31,370 nt of DNA from Candidatus Solibacter sp. (GCA_017883355.1 JADGNS010000001.1:1-31370), one strand, 5' to 3'; counted from the first letter of the stretch, positions 14,663-22,031 are shown. Notes: generated by a model not told the origin, from the sequence alone. Numbers and translations are program-made.

Positions 14663-14941
14663 CTAGCTTATTACCGCGTCGCGATAGGCCTGTTTGCCGG
14701 CTTCCACGGCATCGGTCAGAGTTTCCTTCTGGCGGCCAACGGCATCCTTGCCCTTATCGACCCACCCGGCCGCGGTGTCCTTGATTTCGGCGCCGCGCTG
14801 CTTGATGAAATCGGTGCCTTCTTCTGCCTTGTTCTTGATGATCTCGCGCGTTTCCTGACCCGACTTCGGCGCGAACAGCATGCCGATTCCGACTCCGACG
14901 CCCAACCCGAGCAAAAAGCTCGACAGTCCGTTCTTGTCCAT
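14663..14941 (-). CDS. YtxH domain-containing protein
   Basis: 92 residues. The N-terminal glycine-zipper membrane helix FLLGLGVGVGIGMLFAPKSG followed by QETREIIKNKAEEGTDFIKQ is the YtxH pattern: a short anchor, the APKSG turn and a basic amphipathic helix tail. Start is ATG 14941, chosen because AAGGAGAAAATC precedes it, a strong Shine-Dalgarno at good spacing; the longer frame to 14986 has none. YtxH proteins are stress-associated small membrane proteins of unclear function. The gene is divergent from recX across about 58 bases and is probably co-transcribed with the DUF948-like gene downstream. Confidence 0.8.
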   Translation of the reverse strand: MDKNGLSSFLLGLGVGVGIGMLFAPKSGQETREIIKNKAEEGTDFIKQRGAEIKDTAAGWVDKGKDAVGRQKETLTDAVEAGKQAYRDAVIS

Positions 14942-14999
14942 GATTTTCTCCTTCGGCCGCAGCCAATTTCCAGTATACTCCGCCATAGGAATCGTTGAG

Positions 15000-15539
15000 A
15001 TGCAGGAACGTAAGCCGCGACACCTAAATAGCGAAGGTTTGTGGAATTATGCACTACGGGCACTGGGCGGTCGAGCACATTCCACCGGCGAAATGCGCGA
15101 AAAACTGGCCCGGCGCGCCGAACGGGAGGAGGACGTGGAGAACGTGCTGGCGCGCCTGAAAGAAAGCAAGTATCTCGATGACCGCCAGTTCGCCGAGGGA
15201 TATGCCACGGCGCGCCTTTCCAACGAAGGATTCGGCAAGACGCGCGTGCTGCAGGATCTGCGGCATCGCCGGGTGGCTCCGGCGCTGGCCGAGAAGACGG
15301 TGCACGCGGTGTATCGGGATGTGGATGAATCCGCGCTGATCGAGGAGTGGATCCGGCGCAAGTACCGGACGACTCCGCGCGAGGGATTGTTTCAGGAGGA
15401 TAAGGATCTGGCTTCGGCCTACCGCCGATTGTTGCGCGCTGGGTTTCGGACGGGGGAGATCGTGAGGGTGCTGAAGAAGTTCGCTAAGAATCCGGAGCTA
15501 TTGGACAGCTTCGAGCCGCCGGAAGAGACGGAAGAGTAG
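15000..15539 (+). CDS. recX: Regulatory protein RecX
   Basis: 179 residues. RecX binds RecA filaments and modulates recombination and SOS induction. The sequence has the three-helix tandem repeats of the family: LWNYALRALGGRAHSTGEMREKL, then VENVLARLKESKYLDDRQFAEGY, then FGKTRVLQDLRHRRVAPALAEK, and the C-terminal YRRLLRAGFRTGEIVRVLKK. The start at ATG 15000 has AGGA about 10 bases upstream; the frame stays open to 14880 but that part overlaps the divergent YtxH gene. A TATACT at 14974-14979 is a possible -10 box but has no clear -35. recA is not in the window. Confidence 0.85.
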   Translation: MQERKPRHLNSEGLWNYALRALGGRAHSTGEMREKLARRAEREEDVENVLARLKESKYLDDRQFAEGYATARLSNEGFGKTRVLQDLRHRRVAPALAEKTVHAVYRDVDESALIEEWIRRKYRTTPREGLFQEDKDLASAYRRLLRAGFRTGEIVRVLKKFAKNPELLDSFEPPEETEE

Positions 15540-15553
15540 TCAAAGAGTGGATT

Positions 15554-15594
15554 CAACGCAGAGACGCGGAGAACGCAGAGGGAAGCGCAGAGAA
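15554..15594 (+). repeat. 41-bp CGCAGAG repeat, single copy
   Basis: A 41-bp unit starting CAACGCAGAGACGCGGAGAA and ending GCGCAGAGAA, built of four CGCAGAG-like blocks at 8-11-base spacing. It has the same length and block pattern as both arms of the inverted pairs at 24891-25006 and 29141-29338. It sits between the convergent recX and ferredoxin-like genes. Confidence 0.7.
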
Positions 15595-15602
15595 GGCACT
15601 CA

Positions 15603-15965
15603 CTATGGCTGCAAGCCTGATTTAGCGAAGCGGAATTCTTCCACGATCCGGCCGCCGATCAGGTGCTCCTGGATGATGCGCTCCAGCACCTCGGGCGTCG
15701 CGGAGTGATACCAGACGCCTTCGGGGTAGACGACGGCGATGGGGCCGCCTTCGCAGATGCGGAGGCAGTTGGCTTTGGTGCGGTAGACGCGGTCGAGTAA
15801 TCCCAGTTCGGCAAGACGGCGCTTCAGGTAGTCCCAGGACTCGACGCCAGCCTCTAGCGAGCAGCACTTAGGCTTGGTCTGCTCGGCGCACAGGAAGATA
15901 TGGCGCCGAATAGTCGGGATATTCAGGCCGGCCGCGAGCTGAGTTAGACGCTCTCTATCCGCCAT
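15603..15965 (-). CDS. Thioredoxin-like [2Fe-2S] ferredoxin domain protein
   Basis: 120 residues. The fold is that of the thioredoxin-like [2Fe-2S] ferredoxins (Shethna/CbiW-type): HIFLCAEQTKPKCC with Cys26, Cys34 and Cys35, then ANCLRICEGGPIAVVYPEGVWY with Cys67 and Cys71. Four of these would hold the cluster, as in the family, where the pattern is C-x(n)-C and C-x3-C. The GPIAVVYPEGVWYHSATPE block is highly characteristic. It is probably an electron carrier in the cytoplasm. It starts two bases after the stop of the FAH-family gene and is the last of the six-gene operon. Its partner is unknown; it need not be linked to the sugar-acid enzymes. Confidence 0.82.
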   Translation of the reverse strand: MADRERLTQLAAGLNIPTIRRHIFLCAEQTKPKCCSLEAGVESWDYLKRRLAELGLLDRVYRTKANCLRICEGGPIAVVYPEGVWYHSATPEVLERIIQEHLIGGRIVEEFRFAKSGLQP

Positions 15966-15967
15966 GA

Positions 15968-16786
15968 CTAACTGAGGATCACAACCGTATTCGTAAGATC
16001 GCCGATCTCCGGGACTGCGATTGTAACTACGTCGCCGGGGGCGAGCGCGGCGTCCTGGGGGACGATGATCCCCGTACCCGTCATCACGACGGTGCCCGCG
16101 GGAACGCAGTTGGCGCGGGTGAGGTATTCCACCAGGGTTTCCAGACGCCGATGGAGTTTGGCGGTGTTTACCTCGCCATGGTAGAGCACCTTCCCCGCCC
16201 GTGTTACCGTGCAGGTCATCTGCAATTTGTATGGGTCGGGGATATCCTCCGCGCTGACGATGACGGGGCCGAGCGCGCAGCAGCAGTCGTAGACCTTGGA
16301 TTGCGTGAGGTAGAGGGCGTTCTCGCGCTCGATGTCCCAGGCGGAGACGTCGTTGGCGAGGGTGAAGCCGAAGATGCGGTGGCCGGGGCCAAGCACGAGC
16401 GCGAGTTCAGGTTCGGGCGCGGTGAAACGCGAATCGGGGCGGATGCCGATGGCGTCGCCAGAGCCCACGCAATGGCGGGCCGTGCCTTTGAAGAAGACCT
16501 CGGGACGCGCGTCCCGGTAGACGTGGGCGTACATGCCTTCGCGAGTGCCGTGCTCGGCATCGCGAAAGGTGGCGCTGGTCTCGTAGGTGCAGCCGCAGCC
16601 CCACACCTCGGGCGGATGGATGGGGATCATGGGCTCGGGCGCGGCCACCGGCGCGGAGGCGGTGCGCACCAGCGACGCATCCAGGATCACGTCGAGCGCG
16701 GTATGTCCCGGAATGAGCCGGGCTCCACCGATTTCAAAGAGGGCCGCGGTGACGGCGCCGTTGACGCGAGTTTGTCCGAGTCTCAT
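15968..16786 (-). CDS. FAH-family (AraD1-like) dehydratase, probable 2-keto-3-deoxypentonate dehydratase
   Basis: 272 residues of the fumarylacetoacetate hydrolase superfamily, closest in pattern to the AraD1/GguC-like group. Signatures: HPPEVWGCGCTYETSATFRD, YRDARPEVFFKGTARHCVG, metal ligands in APEPELALVLG (Glu125, Glu127) and NDVSAWDIE (Asp146), then KVYDCCCALGPVIV and VVMTGTGIIVPQDAALAPGD. With the aldehyde dehydrogenase directly upstream, the likely reaction is loss of water from 2-keto-3-deoxypentonate to give 2,5-dioxopentanoate. ATG 16786 starts one base after the dehydrogenase stop (TGA-A-ATG); the longer open frame is a shadow of the dehydrogenase. The exact sugar (D-xylose or L-arabinose derived) cannot be decided. 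Confidence 0.78.
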   Translation of the reverse strand: MRLGQTRVNGAVTAALFEIGGARLIPGHTALDVILDASLVRTASAPVAAPEPMIPIHPPEVWGCGCTYETSATFRDAEHGTREGMYAHVYRDARPEVFFKGTARHCVGSGDAIGIRPDSRFTAPEPELALVLGPGHRIFGFTLANDVSAWDIERENALYLTQSKVYDCCCALGPVIVSAEDIPDPYKLQMTCTVTRAGKVLYHGEVNTAKLHRRLETLVEYLTRANCVPAGTVVMTGTGIIVPQDAALAPGDVVTIAVPEIGDLTNTVVILS

Positions 16787-16787
16787 T

Positions 16788-18224
16788 TCAGTATTTAAGA
16801 TAGACGGTTTTGTAGTCGCTATAGAATTCGAGCGCGGCCGGACCCTGTTCCTTGGGGCCGAAGCTGGAATCCTTGGTGCCGCCGAAGGGGAGTTGGTATT
16901 CCACGCCAGCGCTGGGCAGGTTGACCGTGAGCAGGCCGGCTTCGGCGCGATAGATGAACTCGAAGGCGCGCGAGAGGTTGGTGGTCTGGATGGAGGACGA
17001 CAGCCCGAAGGGGATGGCGTTAGAGATGCGCATGGCGTCTTCGAAATCGGCGGCGCGCATGATGGCGAGCACGGGTCCGAAGATCTCTTCGCGCGCGATG
17101 GTGTGCGCCTCGGTGACGCCGGCGAAGACGGCAGGCTCGACGAAGTAACCGTTGGCCAGCGCGCCTTCGGTGAGGCGGTGGCCTCCGCAGGCGGGCTCTC
17201 CGCATTCCTGGCGGCCGATCTCGATGTAGCGGAGGACGGTGTCCATCTGGGACTGATCCACACAGGGGCCGATGTCGATGCCGGGCTGCATGCCGTCGCC
17301 GACCTTGAGCTTGCGGGTGCGCTCCACTACGGCGGCGACGAACCGATCGTAGATGGCATCTTCCACGATGGCGCGGCTGGTGGCGGTGCATTTCTGGCCG
17401 GTGGAGAAAAAGGCGGCGTTGACCACGTTCTCCACGGCGGAAGGAAAATCGGCGTCGGCCAGGACGATGGTGGGGTTCTTGCCGCCCATTTCGAGCTGGA
17501 TGCGCAGGTGCCGCCGGCTGGCATGGGCGTGCAGCCAGGCGCCGATTTCGCAGGAACCGGTGAAGGAGACGGCCTTGAGTCCGGCGGCATCGACCAGAGC
17601 GCCACCCAATTCACCGCCGGAACCGGCCACGAAGTTCACCACTCCTTTGGGAATGCCTGCCTGGTGGAGCGCCTCCACGATGCGCCAGGCGCTGAGGGGA
17701 GCGGCCGACGCGGGCTTGAGTACCACGGTGTTGCCGCAGATCAGCGCCGGGGCCAGCTTCCAGGCGGGAATGGCGGAGGGGAAATTCCACGGGGTGATCA
17801 GGCCCACCACGCCGATGGGCTTGCGCAGGGCGAACATGTGGACGCGATCGCGCTCGCTCGGCACCAGCATGCCGGGCAGGCGCGAACCTTCGCCGGCGAA
17901 GTAGCGGAAAATGTTGATGGCGCGCCGCACCTCGCCCTTGGCTTCGGGCAGCGTCTTGCCTTCCTCGCGAGTCATATCGGCCGCTACCGATTCGAAGGTC
18001 TTGTCGAGGATGTCGGCGGCCTTATAGAGGATGTTGCCGCGCGCCGGTCCGCTGGTGGCGCTCCAGCCCGGGAAGGCGGCTAGGGCAGCCGCGGCGGCGG
18101 CATCGATATCGGCGGCGGCACCCTTGACGAACGTGCCGACGACTTCTCCGTTGTTGGCGGGGTTGCGGTTCTCAAATGTGGCGCCCGCCGTGATCCACTC
18201 GCCGTTGATATAGTTTCCGAACAC
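16788..18224 (-). CDS. NAD(P)-dependent aldehyde dehydrogenase, probable 2,5-dioxopentanoate dehydrogenase
   Basis: 478 residues, full length for the aldehyde dehydrogenase superfamily. Catalytic Cys279 lies in FSTGQKCTATSR, the general base Glu245 in LEMGGKNP, Asn147 in TPWNFPSAIPAWK, and Lys170 in VVLKPAS. The LPSAGVEYQLPFGGTKDSSF block is like 2-oxoglutarate semialdehyde (2,5-dioxopentanoate) dehydrogenases. With the adjacent FAH-family enzyme this fits the end of oxidative pentose breakdown, giving 2-oxoglutarate. Start is GTG 18224, directly after the lemA stop with no intervening base; AAGGTGGG inside the lemA end serves as ribosome site. The upstream pathway enzymes (sugar dehydrogenase, pentonate dehydratase) are not in the window. 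Confidence 0.85.
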   Translation of the reverse strand: MFGNYINGEWITAGATFENRNPANNGEVVGTFVKGAAADIDAAAAAALAAFPGWSATSGPARGNILYKAADILDKTFESVAADMTREEGKTLPEAKGEVRRAINIFRYFAGEGSRLPGMLVPSERDRVHMFALRKPIGVVGLITPWNFPSAIPAWKLAPALICGNTVVLKPASAAPLSAWRIVEALHQAGIPKGVVNFVAGSGGELGGALVDAAGLKAVSFTGSCEIGAWLHAHASRRHLRIQLEMGGKNPTIVLADADFPSAVENVVNAAFFSTGQKCTATSRAIVEDAIYDRFVAAVVERTRKLKVGDGMQPGIDIGPCVDQSQMDTVLRYIEIGRQECGEPACGGHRLTEGALANGYFVEPAVFAGVTEAHTIAREEIFGPVLAIMRAADFEDAMRISNAIPFGLSSSIQTTNLSRAFEFIYRAEAGLLTVNLPSAGVEYQLPFGGTKDSSFGPKEQGPAALEFYSDYKTVYLKY

Positions 18225-18791
18225 TTAGAAGCCCACCTTGGGAGCCGTGCGCGCGCCGGGCTCAGTCTTAAAATAGGCATCGTTGCGCGAGAAGCCGCTC
18301 AAACCGGCGACGATGTTGTTGGGGAAAAGCTGGATGGCCGTATTATATCCCTGGAGGGTCTCGTTGTACTTGCGGCGCTCGATGGCGATGCGGTTTTCGG
18401 TGCCGGCCAGCTCGTCCTGCAGGCGGAGGAAATTTTCGTTGGAACGGAGCTGCGGGTAGTTCTCGCTGATCATCAGGAGGCGGGAGAGCGCGCCGGACAA
18501 CTGATCGTTGGCGGCGATCTTCTCCGAGGGAGTGCGCGCGCCTCCGAGAGCGGCGCGGGCATCGCCGATGTTCTTGAACACTTCGGTCTCGTGGGCGGCG
18601 AAGCCTTTGACGGTTTCCACCAGGTTGGGGATAAGGTCGGCGCGGCGTTGCAGGGCGACATCCACCGTGCTCCAGGAGGCGGTGACAGCCTCACGCTGGG
18701 TGACGAGATCGTTCCGCACACCGACGTACTTGCTGCAAGCGCCCATTCCCAGGACGAGCAGAAGCGCCACGACGATCAGTGCAATTTTCAC
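18225..18791 (-). CDS. LemA family protein
   Basis: 188 residues. An N-terminal membrane helix (ALIVVALLLVLGMGACSKY) is followed by the LemA helical bundle: NDLVTQREAVTASWSTVDVA, LQRRADLIPNLVETVKGFAA, HETEVFKNIGDARAAL, SENYPQLRSNENFLRLQDEL, AGTENRIAIERRKYNETLQG and YNTAIQLFPNNIVAGLSGF, all family blocks. Cys19 in MGAC could be a lipobox, so it may be a lipoprotein rather than a simple anchored protein. Function is not firmly known; LemA proteins often pair with TPM-domain proteins, as here. Start is GTG 18791, 7 bases after AAGGAG, the strong ribosome site that overlaps the preceding gene's TAA. Confidence 0.93.
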   Translation of the reverse strand: MKIALIVVALLLVLGMGACSKYVGVRNDLVTQREAVTASWSTVDVALQRRADLIPNLVETVKGFAAHETEVFKNIGDARAALGGARTPSEKIAANDQLSGALSRLLMISENYPQLRSNENFLRLQDELAGTENRIAIERRKYNETLQGYNTAIQLFPNNIVAGLSGFSRNDAYFKTEPGARTAPKVGF

Positions 18792-18802
18792 GAGAGTTCT
18801 CC

Positions 18803-19513
18803 TTATTTTTCGATTTGGTCGACAGCGTCGATGACTTGCGAGATTTCTTTCAGGTACGAAGCCAGCAGCAGCACCGGGTCGATGTCGCGAGGCTTACGGC
18901 GGCCTTCGCGGACGTCGAGTAGCTTTTCGAAGGGTGCGGCATCGATGGCGAAGATTTCATGGGCGCGCTGTACACAATCGCGTTTCGAGGCCGGCGCATC
19001 GAAGCCGCGGAGAATGAGGGCGTGGCGAAAGAGCACGCAGAAGGTGGACACGCTATCCAGCAGCATGCGGCGCAGGAGGTCGGGATTGGAGAGCATGCCA
19101 CCGGCCTTCTGGCGGACGCGGAGGAGTTTGGCCCGAAGATCGTGCTCCACCTGGGCGCGGTAGAAGGAGTCGTCGATGGCCAGAGCGGTGATGACGTCCT
19201 TGCCGTGGAGGAGACGGTGCTGGCGTTGGATATCGTGGAACTCGATGGCGAAGCAGTCGGCGGAGCTGACCAGTTCGTGCTCGGTGAGGAGGAGGGGGGA
19301 AGGGCTGCCCTGTTCTCTCCACCAGCGGAAGATGTCCTCGCCACTAGCGAGTTCGCGGGGGGAGATTTCGCTCAGCACGCAGAGAATGTTGATGTCGGAG
19401 AAGTCGGCGTGGTGATCGCCGCCGGCCGCCGAACCGTAGAGGACCACGGAGACGAGGCGCTCGCCGTAGGCCTTCTGAAGTTTCCCGATGAGTTGCGCGA
19501 GTAGCTTGTCCAT
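18803..19513 (-). CDS. Nucleotidyltransferase-fold protein with altered active site
   Basis: 236 residues. The N-terminal part has the pol-beta nucleotidyltransferase pattern, VSVVLYGSAAGGDHHADFSD then INILCVL: Gly27-Ser28 and Asp40 are present, but the second metal-binding acid of the usual D-x-D is Asn42 (DIN). The remainder (about residues 95-236) is helical with LLRRMLLDSVSTFCVLFRHA and a C-terminal LASYLKEISQVIDAVDQIEK; it resembles the helical partner domains of such proteins but I cannot name it. ATG 19513 is chosen because GGTAAGGACC precedes it and overlaps the TPM stop; the frame to 19585 lies inside the TPM gene. It is placed between TPM and LemA genes in one operon. It may be a signalling or modifying enzyme for that envelope module, or catalytically weak. 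Confidence 0.65.
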   Translation of the reverse strand: MDKLLAQLIGKLQKAYGERLVSVVLYGSAAGGDHHADFSDINILCVLSEISPRELASGEDIFRWWREQGSPSPLLLTEHELVSSADCFAIEFHDIQRQHRLLHGKDVITALAIDDSFYRAQVEHDLRAKLLRVRQKAGGMLSNPDLLRRMLLDSVSTFCVLFRHALILRGFDAPASKRDCVQRAHEIFAIDAAPFEKLLDVREGRRKPRDIDPVLLLASYLKEISQVIDAVDQIEK

Positions 19514-19520
19514 AGGGTCC

Positions 19521-20309
19521 TTACCAATCGCTGGAGGCGCCGCCGCCGCCGGAATCGCCGCCGCCGAAGCCGCCGAAACCTCCATCGCCGGAATCGGGGC
19601 CGCCGAATCCGCCGGAGCCGCGACCGCCCCAGGAGCCGCGAGACATCATGTTACCCAGAATCAGGGCGGGCAGGAAGCCGCCGCCCCCCCCGCCCCCGAA
19701 ACCGCGGGGTCCGCCGGCGCGGAAGAGAAAGACAAGGAGGCCGATGCCGCCGAGGATCGCGGGCCACGGAATGGAATCGGTGGGCGTACTGCGGATCCGC
19801 CGCGGAAGCTGGGCGGTGAGGGTGACGCCCTTCGACTTGGCGACGGTAGCGCCGATGGTTTCCGCGGCCGCCATGAGCGCTTCCCCGTAGTGCTGCTCCC
19901 GCAGGGCGGGGCGCATCTCGCGCAACACGGAACCGGCAAAGCCGTCGGGCACGATGGGTTCGAGGCCGTAGCCTACTTCCAGGCGATTGCGGCGGTCATT
20001 GATGACCAGCAGGAGCAGGGCGCCTTCGTTCTTGCCTTTTTGGCCGACGCCCCAGGCGCGATAGATCGTGTTGGCGACGTCTTCGATGGGCTCGCCTTCC
20101 AGGGTGGCGATGGTCACCAGCGCCATCTGGGCGCCGGTGGAGCCCTCCACGCTGGCGCAGTAGGCTTCCAGTTGGGACTTGCTGGCCGCGTCGATGACGT
20201 TGGCGAAATCGCTGACGTAGCCCTGCGGCTTGAGAGCTTTCCAATCGACTGCCGACCCGGCCGAGGCGAACAGGCCCAGCAGGACGCTCACCCGCAACCA
20301 GTTCTTCAT
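19521..20309 (-). CDS. TPM domain protein (YgcG family), membrane-anchored
   Basis: 262 residues. A signal peptide (WLRVSVLLGLFASAGSA, cleavage near residue 20) is followed by the TPM domain at about 28-155: GYVSDFANVIDAASKSQLEA, TGAQMALVTIATLEGEPIED, NTIYRAWGVGQKGKNEGALL and RRNRLEVGYGLEPIVPDGF. A membrane helix at about 182-197 and a very Gly/Ser-rich tail with repeated GGFGG ending in GGGGASSDW complete the usual YgcG layout. TPM proteins commonly sit beside LemA; here a nucleotidyltransferase-like gene is between them. ATG 20309 has GGAAG 6 bases upstream and starts the signal peptide; longer frames run into the tRNA. It is the first gene of the six-gene minus-strand operon. Confidence 0.9.
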   Translation of the reverse strand: MKNWLRVSVLLGLFASAGSAVDWKALKPQGYVSDFANVIDAASKSQLEAYCASVEGSTGAQMALVTIATLEGEPIEDVANTIYRAWGVGQKGKNEGALLLLVINDRRNRLEVGYGLEPIVPDGFAGSVLREMRPALREQHYGEALMAAAETIGATVAKSKGVTLTAQLPRRIRSTPTDSIPWPAILGGIGLLVFLFRAGGPRGFGGGGGGGFLPALILGNMMSRGSWGGRGSGGFGGPDSGDGGFGGFGGGDSGGGGASSDW

Positions 20310-20361
20310 CTTGAACTTCCAGTTTACTATGCGGCGTATGGTGGATTCGCGGGGCCGGGTC

Positions 20362-20370
20362 TGGTAAAAT
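20362..20370 (+). promoter_or_regulatory. Candidate extended -10 promoter for tRNA-Gln
   Basis: TGG followed by TAAAAT (20365-20370) is an extended -10 element whose last base is 17 bases before the tRNA first base. The -35 candidate TGGATT at 20342-20347, 17 bases upstream of the hexamer, matches poorly. Confidence 0.4.
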
Positions 20371-20386
20371 AAGGTTTCGTATTTAT

Positions 20387-20460
20387 TGGGACGTCGTCTA
20401 ACGGTAAGACTGCAGCCTCTGGAGCTGCGTATCGGGGTTCGAATCCCTGCGTCCCAGCCA
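20387..20460 (+). tRNA. tRNA-Gln (anticodon CUG)
   Basis: 74 bases, CCA included. The acceptor stem is TGGGACG with CGTCCCA, the D-stem is GTCT/AGAC, the anticodon stem is GCAGC/GCTGC with loop CTCTGGA (anticodon CTG at loop positions 3-5), and the T-arm is CGGGG-TTCGAAT-CCCTG. The discriminator base is G and the CCA is encoded. All stems pair, with one G-T in the T-stem. It decodes CAG. It lies divergent from the TPM operon and upstream of the sugar-isomerase-like gene. No T-run terminator follows. Confidence 0.96.
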
Positions 20461-20546
20461 CTCCCTTCCCCAAGCACCCTCCTCAATCGGCTGGAAATCG
20501 GCGAATCAGCTACCAACATGCAAGAATAATACTGCAAGGAGATCCC

Positions 20547-21452
20547 ATGAATCGTCGAGAATTCTTCCAGCGAGGCGTACATTTAGCCGCGGCGTCCTCC
20601 CTCGCCGTCCACTCCGGCGCCACATGGGCGCAGGGAAAGGTCCCCCGCACCGGCGGCGTGAAACTCAAACTGGGGCTCAACGCCTACTCCTTCGACCGCA
20701 CGCTGCGCGCCGGAGAGATGACGCTGGAAGACCTGGTCGTCTATTGCGCACAGAACGGCTTCGACGCTCTCGACGCCACCGGCTACTACTTCCCCGGCTA
20801 CCCAAAGGTGCCGGGCGACGATACCATCCGCAGTCTCAAGAAGAAGGCGTACCTCAACGGCGTCACCCTCAGCAGCACCGGCGTGCGCAACGATTTCAGC
20901 CTGCCCGACGCCGCGCTACGCAAGCCGGAGGTGCAACTGGTCAAGGACTGGACGGTAGTCGCCGCCAAGTTGGGCGCGCCGGTGATTCGCGTCTTCTCCG
21001 GCGCCAAAGTGCCGGATGGCCACACTTTCGACAGCGTACTCCCCTGGATGACGGCCGATTTTAAGGAGTGCGCCGCCTGGGGCCGCCAAAACGGCGTCAT
21101 CCTGGGCCTGCAAAACCACAACGACTTCTTGAAGACCGCGGACCAGACCATTCAACTGGTCAAGGCGGTGGATTCGGAATGGTTCGGCGTGATCCTCGAT
21201 ATCGGCAGCCTGCGCTCCGCGGATCCCTACGAAGAGATCGAAAAGCTGGTGCCCTATGCGGTGTCCTGGCAATTGAAGGAGAACGTCGGGTACGGAACCA
21301 GGGAAGTGCCCACGGATTTGCGCAAAGTGAAAGCGGCCATCGATAAGGTGGGGTATCGCGGTTTCCTGCCCATCGAGGCGCTGGGCGCCGGCGATCCCCG
21401 CGAAAAGGTGGCGAAATTCATCGCGCAGGTGCGCTCCGTGTTCGGCGGCTGA
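20547..21452 (+). CDS. Tat-exported sugar phosphate isomerase/epimerase-like TIM-barrel protein
   Basis: 301 residues. The start NRREFFQRGVHLAAASSLAV has the twin-arginine motif RREFF, so the folded protein is probably sent to the periplasm by Tat. The rest is a xylose-isomerase-like (AP endonuclease 2) TIM barrel: LGLNAYSFDRTLRAGEMTLE, FDALDATGYYFPGYP, VIRVFSGAKVPDGHTF, GVILGLQNHNDFL, FGVILDIGSL and GYRGFLPIEALGAGD. The GLQNHNDF and ILDIGSL blocks carry the expected metal and substrate residues in part: the usual E-N-H is QNHND here and D-x-G-H is DIGSL, so activity is uncertain. RBS AAGGAGATCCC precedes ATG 20547. Such proteins are abundant in Acidobacteriota; substrates are mostly unknown. 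The next gene on the same strand is 194 bases away. Confidence 0.85.
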   Translation: MNRREFFQRGVHLAAASSLAVHSGATWAQGKVPRTGGVKLKLGLNAYSFDRTLRAGEMTLEDLVVYCAQNGFDALDATGYYFPGYPKVPGDDTIRSLKKKAYLNGVTLSSTGVRNDFSLPDAALRKPEVQLVKDWTVVAAKLGAPVIRVFSGAKVPDGHTFDSVLPWMTADFKECAAWGRQNGVILGLQNHNDFLKTADQTIQLVKAVDSEWFGVILDIGSLRSADPYEEIEKLVPYAVSWQLKENVGYGTREVPTDLRKVKAAIDKVGYRGFLPIEALGAGDPREKVAKFIAQVRSVFGG

Positions 21453-21539
21453 ATGCGTTTACATAAATAGACAATACTCGCAAGTTATTTATTATCTGCG
21501 CTCTACCGCCCCACTATCGACCGGATAGAAATTTTGGAT

Positions 21540-21568
21540 TTGATACGGCGTCGTCTTCTTTGTATGCT
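21540..21568 (+). promoter_or_regulatory. Candidate sigma-70 promoter of the small secreted protein gene
   Basis: TTGATA (21540-21545) and TATGCT (21563-21568) are separated by 17 bases; five and four of six bases match the consensus. The leader to the ATG at 21647 would be about 70 bases and contains the perfect palindrome TCTTCCGGAAGA at 21595-21606, which could be a regulator site. Confidence 0.4.
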
Positions 21569-21646
21569 GGATTTGTAAGTGGCCACGTAAGACCTCTTCC
21601 GGAAGACGTCAAACTAACCATCAGGTAAAAGGACCATTCGAATCTC

Positions 21647-21973
21647 ATGAAAAAATCTCTCATTCTCGGTGTAGTGTTGTCTCTATCCAGCCTCTGCTTT
21701 GCGGGCCAGAAGTCGTACGATGTGATCTTCTCGGCACCGGCCACCGTCGCCGGCGTGAAGCTCGCGGCCGGCGAATACAAGGTTAAGGTGGACGGCGCCA
21801 ACGCCGTCTTCACGGACAGTAAGTCTAAGAGCGTGAGCGCTCCAGTGAAAGTAGAGAACGGCGCCAAGAAGTTCCAGTTCACGGCAGTCGACGCCTCCAA
21901 GGACGGCACCGTCGATAAAGTCAACGCGATCGAATTCGGCGGCTCCAACACCCGGCTCGAATTCACCAAGTAA
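21647..21973 (+). CDS. Small secreted protein of unknown function
   Basis: 108 residues. A clear signal peptide (KKSLILGVVLSLSSLCFAGQ, cleavage after CFA) is followed by a small all-beta domain: SYDVIFSAPATVAGVKLAAG, EYKVKVDGANAVFTDSKSKS and KKFQFTAVDASKDGTVDKVN, ending in IEFGGSNTRLEFTK. I associate this layout with short exported Acidobacteriota proteins of unknown role; no catalytic motif is visible. RBS AAAGGA stands about 14 bases before ATG 21647, a little far. A long leader with a palindrome suggests separate regulation, and codon use favours C-ending codons, as in well-expressed genes. It is followed by a hairpin shared with the convergent hydrolase gene. Confidence 0.75.
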   Translation: MKKSLILGVVLSLSSLCFAGQKSYDVIFSAPATVAGVKLAAGEYKVKVDGANAVFTDSKSKSVSAPVKVENGAKKFQFTAVDASKDGTVDKVNAIEFGGSNTRLEFTK

Positions 21974-21981
21974 GTGAGCCT

Positions 21982-22031
21982 GGCGTAAGGACCACCGCGG
22001 CAAGTAACTCGCCCGCCGGGGTCCTTATGCC
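21982..22031. terminator. Candidate bidirectional terminator hairpin
   Basis: GGCGTAAGGACC (21982-21993) pairs with GGTCCTTATGCC (22020-22031), a 12-bp stem with one G-T pair and a 26-base loop that can itself fold. It lies between two convergent genes, 8 bases after one stop and 5 bases before the other. No T-run follows on either strand, so its efficiency is uncertain. Confidence 0.5.

Noticed and set aside
16587..18083. 498-codon plus-strand frame opposite the aldehyde dehydrogenase
   Set aside because: Gly/Asp/His-rich shadow of an unmistakable dehydrogenase on the other strand.
18803..19513. MNT/HEPN-type toxin-antitoxin or abortive infection pair
   Set aside because: The nucleotidyltransferase-like gene has no HEPN partner gene next to it; its neighbours are TPM and LemA envelope genes.
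20280..20386. Promoter for the minus-strand TPM operon
   Set aside because: Possible -10 and -35 hexamers were at wrong spacing (about 21 bases) and matched poorly.
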